Assembly: GCA_964392615.1 (NCBI GenBank) | Contig: CAYMRB010000215.1 | Span: 1 to 16,400, forward strand | Source of the DNA: CAYMRB01 sp964392615 | GTDB taxonomy: Bacteria > Planctomycetota > UBA8108 | Reading direction: 5' to 3' | Length of the DNA: 16,400 nucleotides | Part shown: positions 14,176-16,400 of the stretch, one piece after another | Layout of the letters: the number at the start of each line of letters is the position of its first letter | How positions within the stretch are numbered: the stretch's first letter is position 1 | The notes under the pieces: generated by a model | Database searches by the model: none | What the model saw: the letters and a program-made list of their open reading frames with translations, nothing else | What the model was told of the DNA's origin: nothing | Position numbers and translations under genes: made by a program

Positions 14176-14771
14176 GATTCGCGGGAGTCCAGCTCGAGAA
14201 GCTGCTGCAGCTTCCGGCGCAGGGTCTTGCGAGCGCGGAAGAGGCGGGACTCGACCGAGCTGACCGAGGTCCCCGTCAACGTCGCGATCTCCTTGTAGGA
14301 CAACCCTTCCATGTGCTTCAGGACGATAACGGTCCGATCGGTTTCCGACAGCTCCGAGACGGCCGCGAGGACCTTGCGGCGCCCTTCAGCGCGGAGAAAG
14401 CTCTCGACGACGGACGCGTCGTCCGCGGCGAGCAGATCGCCGAGCTCCGAGTCGTCGCCGGCGCCGGCGGGGCGATCGAGGCTGACCGTGCGCCGCGTCG
14501 GGCTCCGAAGTTGCCGCAGCACGTCGATCGCGCGCTTCTTGACGATGCCGGTGAACCAGACCTGGAAGCGCTCCGGATGCCGCAGCGTGCCGAGCGACTT
14601 GTACGCTCGGATGAAGGCGTCTTGGACGACGTCTTCAGCGAGCTGGAAGTCGCCGAGCACGCCATACGCGATCCCGCCACCGAGACTGTTGTACTTGCGC
14701 ACGAGGTTCTCGAAGATCTCGGTCTCACCGGAGAGGACCCGCTCGACATACTCACGGTCTTCGGCAAACAT
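14172..14771 (-). CDS. ECF-type RNA polymerase sigma factor (paired with FecR-type regulator)
   Basis: This 199-aa protein has sigma region 2 at ~18-88 (FENLVRKYNSL, then LAEDVVQDAFIRAYKSLGTL and RFQVWFTGIVKKRAIDVLR). A linker of about 45 residues follows. Region 4 is at ~131-190 (LSETDRTVIVLKHMEGLSYK, then EIATLTGTSVSSVESRLFRA). These are the standard ECF parts in order and length. The ATG at 14771 has only a poor ribosome binding site; the N-terminus (EYVERVLSGETEIFENLV) is typical, so the start is likely right. It is translationally coupled to the FecR-domain gene and divergent from the fused T6SS sheath gene across 325 bp. The pairing resembles signal-transducing ECF/FecR systems, but no TonB-dependent receptor is in the window. 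Confidence 0.94.
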   Translation of the reverse strand: MFAEDREYVERVLSGETEIFENLVRKYNSLGGGIAYGVLGDFQLAEDVVQDAFIRAYKSLGTLRHPERFQVWFTGIVKKRAIDVLRQLRSPTRRTVSLDRPAGAGDDSELGDLLAADDASVVESFLRAEGRRKVLAAVSELSETDRTVIVLKHMEGLSYKEIATLTGTSVSSVESRLFRARKTLRRKLQQLLELDSRES

Positions 14772-14960
14772 TTCGAGTCATCTCAGAGGACGAGGTCGGC
14801 ACCCCGCGTCCTGCGCGAAAAAACTCCCACGGGCATCTCGGTAGCCGGAGAGGTGGTGCTCGCTGCACCCAAGTGGCCAGGATACCACGACATGGGGCAG
14901 CATCGAGCACTTTGCGCGCGACCGGCAGAGCCCCTCTCCCCCCCTTCCGAGAGTCCTGAC

Positions 14961-14982
14961 AACACGACACCTTAACACGACA
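14961..14982 (+). repeat. 9-bp direct repeat AACACGACA, 13-bp period
   Basis: AACACGACA at 14961-14969 and 14974-14982, separated by CCTT, lies about 115-135 bp upstream of the T6SS gene and 190 bp upstream of the sigma gene. Its position in a divergent spacer makes it a candidate operator. The binding protein is unknown. Confidence 0.55.
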
Positions 14983-15084
14983 GCCCGCTGTCCCATTCTT
15001 CTCTTCCTACCCGTCCGGGAGTTCTGGAAAGGCGGCGGTCGAGTATGACAGTCTGGTGTCGCAATCGTTTCCCTCGACGCTCGC

Positions 15085-15094
15085 GGAGGTGAGG
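15085..15094 (+). promoter_or_regulatory. Strong ribosome binding site fixing the start of the T6SS gene
   Basis: GGAGGTGAGG ends 2 nt before the ATG at 15097, with its AGGAGGT-like core (GGAGGT) about 6 nt away. This is the best Shine-Dalgarno in the window and decides the start of a gene whose stop lies outside it. Confidence 0.8.
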
Positions 15095-15096
15095 AC

Positions 15097-16400
15097 ATGG
15101 ACTTCGAGCTCTCGTTCGGCCCCTCGGGACAGGCGCCACGACGCGATCCGCCGGCGATGCGCATCCTCGTGCTCGGCGATTTCTCGGGCCTCGATGTGGC
15201 GGCCCGTGCGCCGCTCGCCGAACGCCCGATCGTCCGGGTCGACGTCGATACGCTCGACGCGGTGGTCGCGCGCCTGGCGCCGCGGGTGGGCGTCGAGGTC
15301 GCAGCCGGCGAGCGCGTCGAGCTGGCGTTCTCGGGTGTCGACGACTTCCACCCGGACGCGTTCGCCGACGCCGTCGACGCGGCTGCGCGTCGTTGTGTCG
15401 AGGCCGCGGCCGCCGACACGACGGCGAGTGAAGGTGCCGACGACGGTGAAGGCGCCGATCGCGAGGACGACGCGGCGACGATCGAGCGCCTCCTCGGAAG
15501 CTCGCCGCAGGCGACTCGGCAGCCCGCCGCTAGCGGTGGTCTCGACGCGTTCTTCCGCCGCCTCGTCGAACCGTACGTCGTCAGCGATGCCGGCGCCGCG
15601 GCGGCGTTGGCCGAGCAGCGCACGCTCGACGCGGCGCGCGGCGCGCTCTTGCGCGAGGTGCTGCGGGCGCCGGAGCTCCGCTGCCTCGAGGCGGCGTGGC
15701 GCACGATCGAATGGCTCGTCACGAACCTCGATCTCGACGCGGGCCTGTCGCTCGCCCTTCTCGACGTGACGAAGGAGGAGGCCGCGGCCGACTTCGCCGC
15801 GCACGACGACTCGATCGAGACCTCGGGGCTGTGGCGACGACTCGTCGATGCGGGCGCCGGGACGCCGGGCGCGGGCGGCTGGTCGCTGCTCGCGGGATTC
15901 TGGACGTTCGACGCGAGCGCGGCGGATGTGTCGCTGCTCGCGGCGTTCGGCCGACTCGGTGCGCGCGCGGGCGGACCGTTCGTCGCCGGCGCGGCGCCGA
16001 GTGTCTACGGCGTCGCCGATCTCGAGCGCGACGCGGCGTCGTGCGAGAGCTGGCGGGTCGATTCGAGCGACGACGAGCTCTGGCGCGAGCTGCGCGCGTC
16101 GCCCGCCGCGCGGTGGCTCGGTCTCCTCTCTCCTCGCGTGCTGCTGCGACAACCGTACGGCAAGGGTCGCGACGAGATCGACAGCTTGCCGTTCGAGGAG
16201 CTCGACTCGAGCGACGACGCGCCGCCGGGCCGCGACGCGTTCCTGTGGGCGCCCGCCGCCGCCGCCGCCGCGCTCGTCTGCGGGCAGAGCTTCGTCGACC
16301 GCGGCGTCATCGATCCGGACGCGCACGCCGAGATCGACGGTCTGCCCGCGGTGACGATCGAGATCGATGGCGAGCGCACGCTGATGCCGTGCGCCGAGGT
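15097..16400 (+). CDS. Type VI secretion contractile sheath protein, TssB-TssC fusion (partial, no stop in window)
   Basis: 434 codons are open to the window edge. Residues 21-100 match TssB (VipA/ImpB): MRILVLGDFSG, then PLAERPIVRVDVDTLDAVVA and VDDFHPDAF, the family's LGDFSGR, R.PI.vD.dN and DF.P hallmarks. Residues ~105-145 are an acidic/Ala linker. From ~148 it matches TssC (VipB/EvpB/ImpC): LREVLRAPELRCLEAAWRTI, LALLDVTKEE, the PFVAGAAPSVYG region, a W at 319, SPRVLLRQPYGKGRDEIDSL, FLWAPA and IDGLPA...PCAE. In canonical T6SS these are two subunits that interlock to form the sheath around the Hcp tube; here they are one chain. The TssB part is shorter than the usual ~160-170 aa. It is probably the first gene of a T6SS operon continuing beyond the window. 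Sequence is very GC- and Ala-rich. The start is fixed by a strong ribosome binding site. Confidence 0.88.
   Translation, partial: MDFELSFGPSGQAPRRDPPAMRILVLGDFSGLDVAARAPLAERPIVRVDVDTLDAVVARLAPRVGVEVAAGERVELAFSGVDDFHPDAFADAVDAAARRCVEAAAADTTASEGADDGEGADREDDAATIERLLGSSPQATRQPAASGGLDAFFRRLVEPYVVSDAGAAAALAEQRTLDAARGALLREVLRAPELRCLEAAWRTIEWLVTNLDLDAGLSLALLDVTKEEAAADFAAHDDSIETSGLWRRLVDAGAGTPGAGGWSLLAGFWTFDASAADVSLLAAFGRLGARAGGPFVAGAAPSVYGVADLERDAASCESWRVDSSDDELWRELRASPAARWLGLLSPRVLLRQPYGKGRDEIDSLPFEELDSSDDAPPGRDAFLWAPAAAAAALVCGQSFVDRGVIDPDAHAEIDGLPAVTIEIDGERTLMPCAE

Larger units (their letters stand above)
14772..15096. other. 325-bp divergent spacer between ECF sigma and T6SS genes
   Basis: Contains the 12-mer CCTGACAACACG (14955-14966), the 9-bp direct repeat at 14961-14982 and a strong ribosome binding site at 15085-15094. 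No convincing sigma70 or sigma54 promoter was found; TTCTGG-N16-TATGAC near 15024-15051 is too weak to call. The small open frames crossing it lack coding features. Confidence 0.6.

Noticed and set aside
14920..14935. Possible sigma54 site near GAGCACTTTGCG upstream of the T6SS gene
   Set aside because: The GG and GC elements do not have the required spacing.
15007..16326. 439-codon minus-strand frame and a 237-codon plus frame (15056-15769) at the T6SS region
   Set aside because: Both are Arg-rich or Ser/Arg-rich shadows of the TssB-TssC frame, which has no stop before the window edge.

Overview
The window is a GC-rich bacterial segment, probably from a planctomycete (Planctomycetota) or a similar large-genome bacterium. 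That is inferred from a secreted PKD/dockerin-type protein ending in paired 'LLNFLF' repeats, two ECF sigma factors each followed by a membrane protein, a DUF4388 protein, and many secreted proteins of unknown function. Nothing here fixes the species. I see 13 credible protein genes and one tRNA. There are no insertion sequences, CRISPR arrays or rRNA.

Layout. (1) 9-85: tRNA-Pro(UGG) on the minus strand, with its own sigma70-like promoter butting onto a strong terminator. (2) 318-2450, minus: exported beta-propeller/PKD/cohesin-like/dockerin protein with a good promoter and a leader of about 180 nt. (3) 2814-5930, minus: three-gene operon encoding an acidic repeat-containing single-span membrane protein, an exported acidic protein and a lipoprotein. 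(4) 6153-7240, plus: ECF sigma factor and a translationally coupled membrane partner, divergent from (3) across a hairpin-rich spacer. (5) 7247-8605, minus: two small MshEN-like proteins, one with a zinc ribbon. (6) 8857-12941, plus: a 996-aa DUF4388/MshEN-TPR-TM-PEGA-beta-propeller protein and a coupled exported protein starting at TTG. (7) 12985-14771, minus: second ECF sigma factor and a coupled zinc-finger/FecR transmembrane anti-sigma-like protein. (8) 15097 to the window end, plus: a type VI secretion sheath protein in which TssB-like and TssC-like parts are fused in one reading frame. It has no stop before the window ends.

How the parts may work together. The window is dominated by envelope signalling. 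Each sigma gene overlaps its membrane partner by 4 bp, which suggests co-translation of sigma and anti-sigma. The MshEN/DUF4388 genes on both sides of 8606-8856 look like one module in which a cytoplasmic module, possibly nucleotide-binding, is linked through one membrane span to an extracytoplasmic PEGA/propeller. The fused T6SS sheath gene is divergent from the second ECF/FecR pair. Their shared spacer holds a 9-bp direct repeat and a 12-mer that also occurs, identically, in the 8606-8856 spacer. A regulatory link between the two is plausible but unproven.
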